From NCBI GenBank assembly GCA_039714735.1, contig JBDLIT010000096.1, positions 1-15,506 of the forward strand: a stretch of 15,506 bases of DNA, read 5' to 3'. The position numbers and the translations under genes are program-made. Positions 6,296-15,400 of the stretch are shown one piece after another. This stretch comes from JASJBU01 sp039714735 (GTDB lineage Bacteria > Pseudomonadota > Gammaproteobacteria > Chromatiales > Chromatiaceae). The notes below the pieces were generated by a model. That model made no database searches and was not told the origin of the DNA. It was given only the letters and a program-made list of their open reading frames with translations. Each line of letters begins with the position of its first letter. Positions within the stretch are counted from its first letter, which is position 1.

Positions 6296-6955
6296 TCATA
6301 GCAGGTCTTTATTGCTAACCGCCCACACCGCGGCCTCCACTCGGGTTTTCAGATCGAGCTTTTTCAGCAGATGTTTGACATGGACCTTGACTGTGGCCTC
6401 GGCGATCTTGAGCTGGCGTGCAATGACTTTATTGCTCTCGCCGTTACGCAGATGGAGCAGAATCTCCCGTTCACGATCAGTGAGTTCCGCGACAACCCCC
6501 TGCTGTTGTCCTCGCTGACCCTCCGCCTGAAGGGCCCGGGCCAGGCATTGGGTGATGCTCGGGGACATGACAATTCTGCCCTCCGCCACTTCCCGAAACT
6601 TTATTAGAAGATCTGCCGGGTCCATATCCTTGAGTAGATAGCCGTCAGCCCCGTTACGCAGTGCCGACACTACGTCCTCCTCTGCATTGGAGACGGTGAG
6701 CATGACCACCCGGAGATCCTGCTCCATATGTTTGATGGCAGCCAGGGTTTCAATTCCATTCATGCCGGGCATATTGAGGTCCAGCAGCACCAGGTCGGGT
6801 TTGAGCGCCCGGACCATGTTTAGTCCTTCTTCACCGCTGTCCGCTTCACCGATGATATCGATGTGCGGACTCAGGTCCGCCAGTTGCTGCAGGCCCTTGC
6901 GTATTAAGGGATGATCATCGATGACAACGACCCGTTGGGTCTCTGGATTGCTCAT
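6296..6955 (-). CDS. narL: Nitrate/nitrite response regulator NarL
   Basis: A 219-residue DNA-binding response regulator, phosphorylated by NarX, that controls nitrate respiration genes. The receiver domain (about 8-122) has the acidic pair D13/D14, phosphoacceptor D59 (same number as in E. coli NarL), T87 and K109. A linker leads to a LuxR/GerE-type helix-turn-helix (about 156-215). Its recognition helix contains TVKVHVKH (188-195) followed by LKTRVEAAVW, nearly identical to E. coli NarL, so the same heptamer DNA target is expected; such a site is present upstream of narK1. ATG 6955 overlaps the narX stop codon in an ATGA, implying translational coupling and matched amounts of sensor and regulator. 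NarP is a close alternative, but linkage to narX and narKG favours NarL. No clear terminator follows. Confidence 0.93.
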   Translation of the reverse strand: MSNPETQRVVVIDDHPLIRKGLQQLADLSPHIDIIGEADSGEEGLNMVRALKPDLVLLDLNMPGMNGIETLAAIKHMEQDLRVVMLTVSNAEEDVVSALRNGADGYLLKDMDPADLLIKFREVAEGRIVMSPSITQCLARALQAEGQRGQQQGVVAELTDREREILLHLRNGESNKVIARQLKIAEATVKVHVKHLLKKLDLKTRVEAAVWAVSNKDLL

Positions 6956-8859
6956 GATACGACTTGTTCCTGAAGAATGGGTTGATTGATTGTAATACCG
7001 TTTGGTTTGAACCTGAGGCGGACCCGGGTTCCGCCTTCCGTGCGGTTACTGATGGTCAACTCGGCGTTGAGCGATTTGGCGCGCTCATGCATGATCGCCA
7101 GGCCGTAATGGTTTGTGCGTTCGGCCTTGCTGGGGATTCCGATACCGTTGTCTTCCACGCTGAGCAGGATGCCGTCATCGTCGAGAGACTGGATGTTGAG
7201 CTCCGCCTGGGTTGCGCTGGAGTGATGCAGGACATTGGACAGGGCCTCCCGTGCGATCTGTAACAGGTGAATCTCCTCATTGACACTCAGGGCAGTGCCT
7301 TTGAGCTGGTTTTTCAGCAGGATATCCACTTTGCCCCGGGTGTTGAACTCAGCCACGGTTTCGGTGAGGGCAACGAACAGGCCGCGTCCATCCATCTGCA
7401 GCCTGAAGGTGGTAAGCAGTTCACGCAATTGACGATAGGCCTCATCCAACCCCTCTTTTAACTCGCTCATGACCTCATCCATCTGATGGGCATCGGCATT
7501 CATCTTTCTGAGCAGGTAGAGACGGGTGACCTGAATCTTCAGATAGGAGAGGGATTGGGCCAGGGAGTCATGCAGTTCCCTGGCAATCACACTGCGTTCA
7601 TCGAGCAACGCCAGGCGGCGGCGCTGGGTGACGCGGCGTGCGACTCCGATCGAGATGCCGATATGTTTGCCCAGGGTCTCCAGCACCTGGGTCTGCCAGG
7701 CCTGGAAGGCTTCTCCCTGCCGGTGCGCTACAAGCAACACACCATAGTCGTTTTCCTCATCTTTGACGGCAAGAGAGAGGATGTCGTCGCTGCCGCCATG
7801 CTCGGAGCTGCATAGCACCCGGGTCCGGCCATCACCCAGGCAGATGTCGCATCGCTCATCCCGGCACATGGGGGGGGTGGGGCCGATGCAAGCAACGGCG
7901 TAGGCCCGCTGTTTATTCTCATCAGTCAGACACAGGGTGATGGCTTCAGAGCCCAACACGCCGCTGATCTCATCCAGCAGCTCATGGTAGGTGGTATCCG
8001 ATACCGGGGTCTCGGTCAGGCGCTGGGATGCCTTGTAGAGCAGCTCAAGCGAGCGGTTGCGCCGGGTGAGCGCCTCGGTCTTCTCCATCACCCTGGCTTC
8101 CAATGCGACATACATGGTCGAGAGATCCGCCGCCATGGTGTTGAAGGCCTGCCCCAACCGACCCAGTTCATCGCTGCCGGTATGGCCGACGCGAACGCTG
8201 AAATCGCCCTGGCCGGCCCGCTCCGCGGAGTTGAGCAGATCATGCAGGGGACTGAGCACATCGGTATACAGCAGATAGAGGGTGATGACCGCCACCAGCA
8301 GGGTCAACATCAGGCTGATCCCCTGCATCAGGCCCAGCATGTGAATGCTGGATTCCGCATCCTCCTCGAGCAGGCGCACCATCCGGTCGATGTCGTCAAC
8401 GAAACTGGCCACCAGTTTGTGAAAGTTGCTGCTGGCCTCTTGCAGGTCGGTGTCCGGGACGGGGGAGACAATCTGCTGCAGATAGGCCTGGATCCTGGGC
8501 AGCATACTATGCCGCCAGCGCTGTTTGATCTGCAGATAAACCAGCTGCAGCGATCGGCGGTTGGTAGTGGAGATCACGGCTGCCAGCGCTGGGTTGTTCA
8601 AGCGTTGTTCGAACTCCAGCGTGAGTGCATTCACCTCTTCGGTTAGATCGAGGTTGAGCCTGGTGTCGGTTTCGATGGTCGCGGCAATGCGATAGGACTG
8701 CATGCGCAGGCTGCCCGCCAGATTCACCGCTCCCGCTTCACCGTGAGTGTGTCTGGCTACATAGATGGCGCTGGCCATACCGGCGATTGCCAACACTGTG
8801 ATGACCCCCATCGCCAGGCCGGCGCGAATCAGGAGAGAACTGTTGAGAGAGCCGAACAT
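6952..8859 (-). CDS. narX: Nitrate/nitrite sensor histidine kinase NarX
   Basis: An inner-membrane sensor kinase of 635 residues from ATG 8859, which I prefer because GAGGT lies 5 nt upstream. An in-frame ATG at 8895 would add 12 residues but lacks a ribosome-binding site. With the preferred start, the first membrane helix is about 10-33. The periplasmic sensor begins with the nitrate-binding P-box VNLAGSLRMQSYR (45-57), almost identical to E. coli NarX. The second helix is about 178-198, followed by HAMP (198-250). A GAF-like central module carries a cysteine cluster (C324, C332, C337, C340, C350). The HisKA_3 H-box ARELHDS has phosphoacceptor H430, the N-box includes N542, and the G-box has DNGIGIP at 570-576. 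The stop overlaps the narL start. The 5' leader is predicted to be about 125 nt with an imperfect hairpin. Confidence 0.93.
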   Translation of the reverse strand: MFGSLNSSLLIRAGLAMGVITVLAIAGMASAIYVARHTHGEAGAVNLAGSLRMQSYRIAATIETDTRLNLDLTEEVNALTLEFEQRLNNPALAAVISTTNRRSLQLVYLQIKQRWRHSMLPRIQAYLQQIVSPVPDTDLQEASSNFHKLVASFVDDIDRMVRLLEEDAESSIHMLGLMQGISLMLTLLVAVITLYLLYTDVLSPLHDLLNSAERAGQGDFSVRVGHTGSDELGRLGQAFNTMAADLSTMYVALEARVMEKTEALTRRNRSLELLYKASQRLTETPVSDTTYHELLDEISGVLGSEAITLCLTDENKQRAYAVACIGPTPPMCRDERCDICLGDGRTRVLCSSEHGGSDDILSLAVKDEENDYGVLLVAHRQGEAFQAWQTQVLETLGKHIGISIGVARRVTQRRRLALLDERSVIARELHDSLAQSLSYLKIQVTRLYLLRKMNADAHQMDEVMSELKEGLDEAYRQLRELLTTFRLQMDGRGLFVALTETVAEFNTRGKVDILLKNQLKGTALSVNEEIHLLQIAREALSNVLHHSSATQAELNIQSLDDDGILLSVEDNGIGIPSKAERTNHYGLAIMHERAKSLNAELTISNRTEGGTRVRLRFKPNGITINQPILQEQVVS

Positions 8860-8894
8860 GGATTGACCTCGTGGGTGTTGGTGCATCTTCAACA

Positions 8895-8932
8895 TCAGGT
8901 TAAAGGGTTCGAGGTAACTCCTTTTACCCTGA
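8895..8932 (-). other. Imperfect inverted repeat in the narX leader
   Basis: On the minus strand, TCAGGGTAAAAGG pairs with CCTTTAACCTGA (11 of 13 positions) around a loop of about 12 nt. It lies between the predicted narX promoter and the preferred start ATG 8859; the alternative ATG 8895 sits at the foot of the stem. It could be an RNA structure controlling narX or a protein operator. Confidence 0.35.
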
Positions 8933-8990
8933 CTTTCTGGTAGTACTCCTTCTGTTCTGAGTCATCCTCATCATGCTACCAGTAATCCGT

Positions 8991-9019
8991 AATATACAGA
9001 AAATAAATTTATCTAACAA
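8991..9019 (-). promoter_or_regulatory. Sigma70-type promoter for narXL
   Basis: On the minus strand, TTGTTA (9014-9019, four of six) and TATATT (8991-8996, five of six) are separated by exactly 17 bp. The predicted start point is near 8984. The NarL palindrome then lies about 66 bp upstream and the FNR box about 107 bp upstream, so narXL could share regulators with narK1. Confidence 0.5.
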
Positions 9020-9041
9020 AGGGTTGTCGTTAGTGCTCGAG

Positions 9042-9059
9042 ATACCACTAAAGTGGTAT
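9042..9059. promoter_or_regulatory. NarL-type 7-2-7 palindromic site
   Basis: TACCACT (9043-9049), AA, AGTGGTA (9052-9058) is a perfect inverted repeat of heptamers with a 2-bp spacer, extended by one further base pair on each side. NarL and NarP bind heptamers of consensus TACYYMT in exactly this 7-2-7 arrangement; each arm matches at six of seven positions. Its centre is about 83 bp upstream of the predicted narK1 start point, similar to NarL sites in enterobacterial nar promoters. Confidence 0.7.
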
Positions 9060-9084
9060 TGGAGGCTTTATCGCCGGACAGCAA

Positions 9085-9098
9085 TTGATCTCGATCAA
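9085..9098. promoter_or_regulatory. Perfect FNR box upstream of narK1
   Basis: TTGAT-CTCG-ATCAA matches the FNR/ANR consensus at all ten positions. Its centre (9091.5) is about 42 bp before the predicted transcription start of narK1, the normal position for class II activation by FNR under anoxia. Confidence 0.85.
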
Positions 9099-9121
9099 TA
9101 GCCGGAGTCAGTCCGTTGCTT

Positions 9122-9127
9122 TATGTT
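9122..9127 (+). promoter_or_regulatory. Candidate -10 element of the narK1K2G promoter
   Basis: TATGTT matches the sigma70 -10 consensus at four of six positions. Its distance from the FNR box puts the start point near 9134, about 27 bp before ATG 9161. The absence of a good -35 is usual for FNR-dependent promoters. Confidence 0.5.
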
Positions 9128-9160
9128 TGACGGCGAATTCCAGCAGTGGAGGATTTAGCA

Positions 9161-10600
9161 ATGGCGACCCAGAGAACGATGCAACTCTCTGTTCTCACTA
9201 TGAACACACTCGCGTTTACCGCCTGTTTTGCGGTCTGGGTGATGTTTTCTATCATCGGTATCCCGGTCAAGGAGTTACTGGAGCTGAATGAGACCCAGTT
9301 CGGTCTATTGATCGCCACACCGATCCTCACCGGTTCCTTAGCGCGATTGCCGGTTGGCATACTCACCGACAGATACGGTGGCCGTATCGTCTACTTCATC
9401 CTCATGCTGTTAACCATTATACCGCTCTGGTTCATCGGTTCCGCGACCGAGTACTGGCAGTTCCTGGTGCTGGGTCTGTTCGTCGGTATCGCCGGCGCCT
9501 CCTTCTCGGTGGGCATCGCCTATACCGCCCGCTGGTTCAGCAAGGAGAAGCAGGGTTTTGCCATGGGCATCTTCGGCGCCGGCAACGCGGGCGCGGCCCT
9601 GACCAAGTTTGTCGCACCCTCCATCGTGGTGGCCTACGGCTGGGAGACGGTGCCGCACGTCTACGCCGTTGGCATGTTTGTGGTGGTGGTTGCCTTCTGG
9701 ATGTTCACTTACGAAGACCCGGAACACAAGGTAGGGGCCCATGTGACCCTGGCTGATCAGCTGGCCCTGCTCAAGGATCCACGGATCTGGAAGTACATGC
9801 AGTACTACTCATTGGTGTTCGGTGGATTCGTGGGGCTCTCCCTGTGGATGACCAAATACTATATCGCCGAATACGGCTTTGACCTCACCACCGCAGCCCT
9901 GCTGGCCGCTGTCTTTGTACTGCCCTCCGGCTTGATCCGCGCCCTCGGTGGCTGGTTCTCCGATAAGTTCGGCGCCTACAAGGTGACCTGGTGGGTGATG
10001 TGGATCTCCTGGGTCTGTCTGTTCGTGATGTCTTATCCCCAGACCGCGCTCAGCATCAAGACAGCCACTGGCGATGTCACCCTGGATATTGGCCTCAACG
10101 TCTGGGTCTTCACTGCCCTGTTATTCGTGGTCGGCATCGCCTGGGGTTTCGGCAAGGCCTCGGTGTTCAAGTTTCTCTCTGATGAGTACCCGGAAAACAT
10201 CGGTGTCGCCTCCGGCATCGTCGGCCTGGCCGGTGGTATGGGTGGCTTCCTGTTGCCGATCATGTTCGGCGCCTTGATCGATCTCACCCAGGTCAACAGC
10301 GTGGTCTTCATGCTGCTGTATGGCGCGACCTGCGTCTCGCTGATCTGGATGCACTACACCTTTGCCCGTGAAAAACAGCGTGAAGAGGTTACGGCGGCCA
10401 AAGAACATGTCCTGAGTAACTATGCCAAGTCCCACGAAAGTACCGATGAGTATGCGGCTGCCCGCGCAGCCGTGGAGCAGGCTCACCTGCTTGAGGAACT
10501 GATCGACAAGTACTCGGCCGCCCGCAAGGCGGCCCAGGCCGAGGCAGAAAAAATCCGTGCGCATCAGCTGACCGACAAACCCGCTGATGTTCTGGAGTAG
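9161..10600 (+). CDS. narK1: Nitrate transporter, NarK1 type (MFS, nitrate/nitrite porter family)
   Basis: A 479-residue inner-membrane major facilitator, probably a nitrate/proton symporter that primes nitrate import. ATG 9161 was chosen because GGAGG lies 8 nt upstream; an in-frame GTG at 9146 would put that sequence inside the gene. About twelve hydrophobic helices cover residues 10-400. Family marks are the substrate arginines R62 (RLPVG) and R260 (IRALGGWFSDKFG), the nitrate signature region GIAGASFSVGIA (109-120) with GIFGAGNAGA (137-146), and GxxGGMGGF (355-363) in the second half. Residues 402-479 form an unusually long charged, Ala/Glu/Lys-rich cytoplasmic tail that is likely helical. 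It is the first gene of the narK1-narK2-narG unit. Assignment to K1 rather than K2 rests on sequence pattern and gene order. Confidence 0.88.
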   Translation: MATQRTMQLSVLTMNTLAFTACFAVWVMFSIIGIPVKELLELNETQFGLLIATPILTGSLARLPVGILTDRYGGRIVYFILMLLTIIPLWFIGSATEYWQFLVLGLFVGIAGASFSVGIAYTARWFSKEKQGFAMGIFGAGNAGAALTKFVAPSIVVAYGWETVPHVYAVGMFVVVVAFWMFTYEDPEHKVGAHVTLADQLALLKDPRIWKYMQYYSLVFGGFVGLSLWMTKYYIAEYGFDLTTAALLAAVFVLPSGLIRALGGWFSDKFGAYKVTWWVMWISWVCLFVMSYPQTALSIKTATGDVTLDIGLNVWVFTALLFVVGIAWGFGKASVFKFLSDEYPENIGVASGIVGLAGGMGGFLLPIMFGALIDLTQVNSVVFMLLYGATCVSLIWMHYTFAREKQREEVTAAKEHVLSNYAKSHESTDEYAAARAAVEQAHLLEELIDKYSAARKAAQAEAEKIRAHQLTDKPADVLE

Positions 10601-10649
10601 TTCGCGCTTAACCCTGTGCGTAGATAACTAAAGAAAGTAGGAGTAAACA

Positions 10650-12254
10650 ATGGCTGATATCAAAACCTGGAATACCGAGGATCCCCAGTTCTGGGAATCC
10701 ACGGGCAAAAGCATAGCAAACCGTAACCTGTGGATCTCTATCCCCAGCCTGTTATGCGGCTTTGCGGTGTGGCTCTACTGGGGCATCATCACCGTGCAGA
10801 TGCTCAATCTCGGCTTCCCTTTCGCCAAGGCGGAGCTCTTTACCCTGGCCGCCATCGCCGGTCTAACCGGCGCTACTCTGCGCATTCCATCGAGTTTTTT
10901 CATTCGTATTGCGGGTGGCAGAAATACCATCTTTTTTACCACCGCACTGCTGATGATCCCCGCCATCGGCACCGGTTTCGCCCTGCAGGACCAGAACACG
11001 CCGCTCTGGATCTTCCAGATCCTGGCCTTCCTGTCCGGCTTTGGCGGCGGCAACTTCGCCTCTTCCATGTCCAACATCAGCTTCTTCTTCCCGAAACGGA
11101 TGCAGGGTCTGGCGCTGGGGCTGAACGCAGGATTGGGTAATGCCGGCGTGACCACCATGCAGATCGTGGTGCCCCTGGTGATGACCTTCGGCATCTTCGG
11201 CGGCGAACCGATGATCCTGGAGAACACCTCAGGCACTCTGATCGGCAAGATCCCTGCCGGTTCCGAGACCTTCATCCACAATGCCGGTTTCGTTTGGCTG
11301 CTGTTGCTGATCCCCCTGGCCCTCGCCAGCTGGTTCGGTATGAATAATCTCCGCACCGAAGAGGTCTCACCGCATATCGGTACGCCCATCGGCGCCATGA
11401 GTAAGATCGCCGGCATGCTGCTGATCGGCTTTTTCACTGCCGCGATCGGTCTCTACATCATCCTGCCCGCTCCCACTGGACTGGGTGCGCCAGGCTGGGC
11501 CAAGTGGCCGGTGATCGCCGGCATCCTGTTCACCACCGTGATGCTGATGAAGATGATCCCGGGTGATATCAAGCCTAACCTGAAACGCCAGTTCAAGATC
11601 TTCAGCAACAAACACACCTGGATCATGAGCATTATCTACACCATGACCTTTGGCAGCTTCATCGGTTACTCCGCCGGTTTCGCCCTGGCGATCAAGGTGG
11701 TGTTCGGTTACCAGCATCTGATGGTGGACGGGGTGATGATGCACGATCTCGCCAACCCCAACGGCCCCTCGGCGCTGATGTATGCCTGGATGGGCCCCTT
11801 TATCGGTGCGCTGATCCGCCCCATCGGTGGTTGGATCTCCGACAAGGTGGGTGGCGCCAAGGTGACCCAGATCGTCTCCATTGTGATGATCGGTTCCGCC
11901 CTGGGTGTGGCCTACTACCTGAAGCAGGCCTATGTCTCGGCCACGCCGGAAGAGTTTTTCATGCCTTTCTTCCTGCTCTTCCTGATACTGTTCGCCGCCA
12001 CCGGTATTGGTAACGGCTCGACCTTCCGCACCATCGCCATGGTGTTTCCAAAGGAGCAGGCGGGACCGGCGCTGGGTTGGACTTCGGCGGTGGCCGCCTA
12101 TGGCGCCTTCATCATTCCCAAGGTATTTGGTGAGCAGATCAAGGCGGCGACCCCGGAGTATGCACTCTACGGGTTTGCTGTGTTCTATCTGGTCTGCCTG
12201 TTGCTGAACTGGTGGTACTACCTGGGCCCCAAGGCGGAGTTCAAGAATCCGTAA
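10650..12254 (+). CDS. narK2: Nitrate/nitrite antiporter, NarK2 type (MFS)
   Basis: A 534-residue inner-membrane transporter closely resembling E. coli NarK, expected to exchange external nitrate for the nitrite made by NarG. It has twelve hydrophobic helices with a larger loop at about 180-210. Hallmarks are R78 (TLRIP) and R390 (ALIRPIGGWISDK), which correspond to the two substrate-binding arginines. The nitrate signatures are GGGNFASSMSNISFFFPK (132-149) with GLNAGLGNAGV (157-167), and GIGNGSTFRTIAMVFPK (452-468). ATG 10650 has AGGAG 6 nt upstream. It lies 49 bp after narK1 with no promoter or terminator visible between. In Paracoccus the equivalents of these two transporters are fused in one protein; here they are separate. 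Confidence 0.92.
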   Translation: MADIKTWNTEDPQFWESTGKSIANRNLWISIPSLLCGFAVWLYWGIITVQMLNLGFPFAKAELFTLAAIAGLTGATLRIPSSFFIRIAGGRNTIFFTTALLMIPAIGTGFALQDQNTPLWIFQILAFLSGFGGGNFASSMSNISFFFPKRMQGLALGLNAGLGNAGVTTMQIVVPLVMTFGIFGGEPMILENTSGTLIGKIPAGSETFIHNAGFVWLLLLIPLALASWFGMNNLRTEEVSPHIGTPIGAMSKIAGMLLIGFFTAAIGLYIILPAPTGLGAPGWAKWPVIAGILFTTVMLMKMIPGDIKPNLKRQFKIFSNKHTWIMSIIYTMTFGSFIGYSAGFALAIKVVFGYQHLMVDGVMMHDLANPNGPSALMYAWMGPFIGALIRPIGGWISDKVGGAKVTQIVSIVMIGSALGVAYYLKQAYVSATPEEFFMPFFLLFLILFAATGIGNGSTFRTIAMVFPKEQAGPALGWTSAVAAYGAFIIPKVFGEQIKAATPEYALYGFAVFYLVCLLLNWWYYLGPKAEFKNP

Positions 12255-12276
12255 CATGAACTGACGCATGCGGTTT

Positions 12277-12345
12277 TCGGATGGGTCTGCACGAATGGAC
12301 AGGGCCACCTCCATCGACCCCCTAGGCCTTGGCGGATTCATCCGA
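12277..12345 (+). other. Potential folded leader between narK2 and narG, outer part
   Basis: The narK2-narG gap is 148 bp and holds no FNR or NarL consensus. TCGGATG (12277-12283) can pair with CATCCGA (12339-12345), enclosing a possible inner pairing of AGGGCC (12301-12306) with GGCCTT (12325-12330, one G-U pair). These could form one branched RNA element in the intercistronic leader. Confidence 0.3.
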
Positions 12346-12364
12346 CCTTTATAAACATGGGGCT

Positions 12365-12383
12365 GGCTGTTCTGGTGACAGCC
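12365..12383 (+). other. Hairpin just upstream of the narG ribosome-binding site
   Basis: GGCTGT (12365-12370) and ACAGCC (12378-12383) form a perfect 6-bp stem with a 7-nt loop, 7 nt before the AGGAG of narG. There is no T-run, so it is not a standard terminator. It could stabilise or gate the narG part of the mRNA. Confidence 0.4.
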
Positions 12384-12402
12384 CGCCCTTAGGAGACTAC
12401 AG

Positions 12403-15400
12403 ATGAGCCATTTGCTAGACAGACTTAGATACTTCAAGAAGATCCAGGGGACCTTTTCCAAGGGTCACGGCATCGTGACCGGTGAAGACCGGCAGTGGGA
12501 GGATACCTACCGTAACCGTTGGCGCCACGACAAGGTGGTGCGTTCCACCCATGGGGTGAACTGTACCGGTGGCTGCTCATGGAAGATCTATGTCAAGAAC
12601 GGTCTGGTCGCCTACGAGATGCAGCAGACCGACTATCCACGCACCCGTCCGGACATGCCGAACCATGAGCCGCGTGGCTGCCAGCGTGGCGCATCATTCT
12701 CCTGGTATCTCTATAGCCCACACCGTATCAAGTATCCCTTGATCCGCGGACGACTGCTTGATCTCTACCGCACCGAACGTAAGAGTGGCAAAGACCCGGT
12801 GGATGCCTGGGAAGCGATTCAGGCCGACCCGGCCAAACGCAAGAAATACACGGCGGTTCGCGGGCTGGGTGGTTTTGTTCGCAGCACCTGGGATGAGGTG
12901 GTCGAGATAACTGCCGCGGCCAATGTCTATACCATCAAGAAGTGGGGACCGGACCGGATCTACGGCTTCTCGCCGATCCCCGCGATGTCGATGATCAGCT
13001 ATGCTGCCGGCTCGCGCTACCTCTCTCTGATCGGAGGCGCCTGCGGCTCCTTCTACGACTGGTACTGTGATCTGCCGGCCGCTTCTCCCCAGGTCTGGGG
13101 CGAGCAGACCGACGTGCCGGAAGCGGCCGACTGGTATAACTCGAAATATCTGATTATCACCGGCGCCAATCTGCCGATGACCCGCACCCCGGATGCCCAT
13201 TTCGCCATCGAGTCCCGCTACAACGGCACCAAGGTGGTTTCCATGGCGCCGGACTACGCCGAGTATGTGAAGTTTGCCGATCTCTGGATGCCGGTCAAAC
13301 AGGGCACCGACTCCGCCGCCTTCATGGCCATGGGGCATGTGGCGATCAAAGAGTTCCATATCAATAAGCAGGATCCCTACTTCACTGACTACGTGCGCAA
13401 ATATACCGACCTGCCGATGCAGCTGATGTTGCGCAAGGACGGTGATCGCTATGTCTCCGGGCGTTTTCTGCGCGCCTCTGATTTTGCCAAGAACCTGGGT
13501 GAGGAGAACAATCCGGAGTGGAAGACGATTGTCTACGACGCCAAGAGCAAGACATTCGTGGCGCCCAACGGCTCTGTTGGCTTCCGCTGGGGTGAGGAGG
13601 GCAAGTGGAACCTGCTGGAGAAGAGCGGCGCGGACCAGTCCGAGATCGAAGCGGAGCTGAGTTGCATCGACAGTAAGGACGAAGTGGTGGCGGTCGACTT
13701 CCCCCATTTCACTCCTGGCGAGGACGACAAACTCACACGCAATATCCCGGTGCGTAAGCTGAAGCTGGCCTCCGGCGAAGACGCACTGGTTTGCTCCGTG
13801 TTTGATCTGCAAGTGGCCCAGTATGGTATCGACCGTGGCCTGGGCGATAACCTGGCGACCTCCTACGACGACGCGACTGTGCCTTACACCCCGGCTTGGG
13901 GCGAGAAGGTCACCGGTATCAAACGCGCCGATCTGGAGCGTACCGGTCGTGAATTCGCTGAAAACGCCTCCAAGACCCACGGTAAGTCGATGGTCATCAT
14001 GGGCGCCGCGATCAACCACTGGTATCACAACGACTTGAGCTACCGCAGCATCATGAACCTGCTGCATTTCTGTGGCTGCATCGGCCAGTCCGGCGGCGGC
14101 TGGGCGCACTATGTGGGCCAGGAGAAGCTGCGTCCCCAGGCGGGCTGGGCGCCTATCGCCTTTGCGTTGGACTGGCACCGTCCGCCACGCCACATGGCCT
14201 CCACTACTTACTGGTATTTCCATACCGACCAGTGGCGCTATGAGAAGGTTGAGGCCGATGACGTGCTGGGCTCTACCGCCCAGGCCAAGTACCGGGGCTA
14301 TCAGATCGCCGACTACAACGTGGTCTCTCAGCGCCTGGGTTGGGGGCCGTCCGCGCCGCACTTCAATAAAAATCCGCTCGACATCGTCAAGGATGCCGAG
14401 GCCGCCGGCGCAAGCGACGAGGCGGGTGTGTCCAAGTATCTGGTCGAGCAGTTGAAGAGCGGAGATACCGCCTTTGCCAGTGAGGATATAGATGCGGAAG
14501 AGAACCATCCGCGCAACCTGTTCGTCTGGCGCGCCAATCTGCTGGGTTGTTCCGCCAAGGGCCACGAGTACTTCCTCAAACACTTGGTCGGCGCCCAGAA
14601 TGGCGTTATGCAGGAAGGTGTCGAGGGTCAGCGTTCCAAGGAGATCAAGTGGCGCGAGAAGTCACCGGTGGGCAAGCTGGACCTGATGGTGGATATCAAC
14701 TTCCGCCTCAACTCCACTGGCGCCTATTCGGACATCATCCTGCCCACGGCCACCTGGTACGAGAAGGCCGATCTGAACACCACCGACATGCACCCCTTCG
14801 TGCATCCGCTGGGCAAGGCGGTGGATCCCGCCTTTGAATCCCGATCTGACTGGCAGATCTTCCAGACCATCGCCAAGCGATTCTCCGAACTGGCGGAAAC
14901 CCATCTGGGTACGCAGAAAGACCTGGTCTCGCTGCCGATGCAGCACGACACGCCCATGGCGCTGGCGCAGCCCTTTGGTGAGGTCAAGGACTGGAAAAAG
15001 GGCGAATGTGACCTGATACCAGGCAAGACTGCACCGCTGTTCAAGGTGGTGGAGCGTGACTTCCCCAACACCTACAAGAAGTTCACCTCGGTCGGACCGC
15101 TGATGAACAAGTTGGGCAATAACATCAAGGGCATAGATTGGAACACCGACCTGGAGCTCGAGCAGCTGTGCGAGCTCAACGGCGTGATCACCGAGGAGGG
15201 CATCTCCAAGGGGCGTCCGTCGTTGGTGGAGGACGTGGCGGTGTGCGACACCGTGCTGCAGATGGCCCCCGAGACCAACGGCGAGGTGGCGCACAAGTCA
15301 TGGAGCGCACTGAGCAAGAAGACCGGTATCGACCACAGCCATCTCTACCAGGGACGGCATGAGGAGAAGATTCGCTATCACGATATCGTCGCCCAGCCGC

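Noticed and set aside
7984..8646. 220-residue plus-strand open frame inside narX
   Set aside because: Antisense shadow of narX. The narX frame carries HAMP and the sensor domain here.
8935..8985. Short upstream frame in the narX leader (minus strand, starting ATGATGAGGATG, about 16 codons)
   Set aside because: It has no clear ribosome-binding site and its Arg-rich product resembles no known leader peptide; too short to claim.
9146..9160. GTG start 15 bp upstream of the narK1 ATG
   Set aside because: It would place the strong GGAGG ribosome-binding site inside the coding region; ATG 9161 has ideal spacing to that site.
11367..12461. 364-residue minus-strand open frame
   Set aside because: Antisense shadow of narK2, very His/Asp/Gln-rich and crossing the narK2-narG gap; no ribosome-binding site and no recognisable motif.
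12694..14583. 629-residue open frame on the minus strand
   Set aside because: It lies wholly opposite narG, whose frame has strong family identity. The minus-strand translation is rich in His/Gly/Arg/Val typical of antisense to a GC-rich gene and shows no domain.
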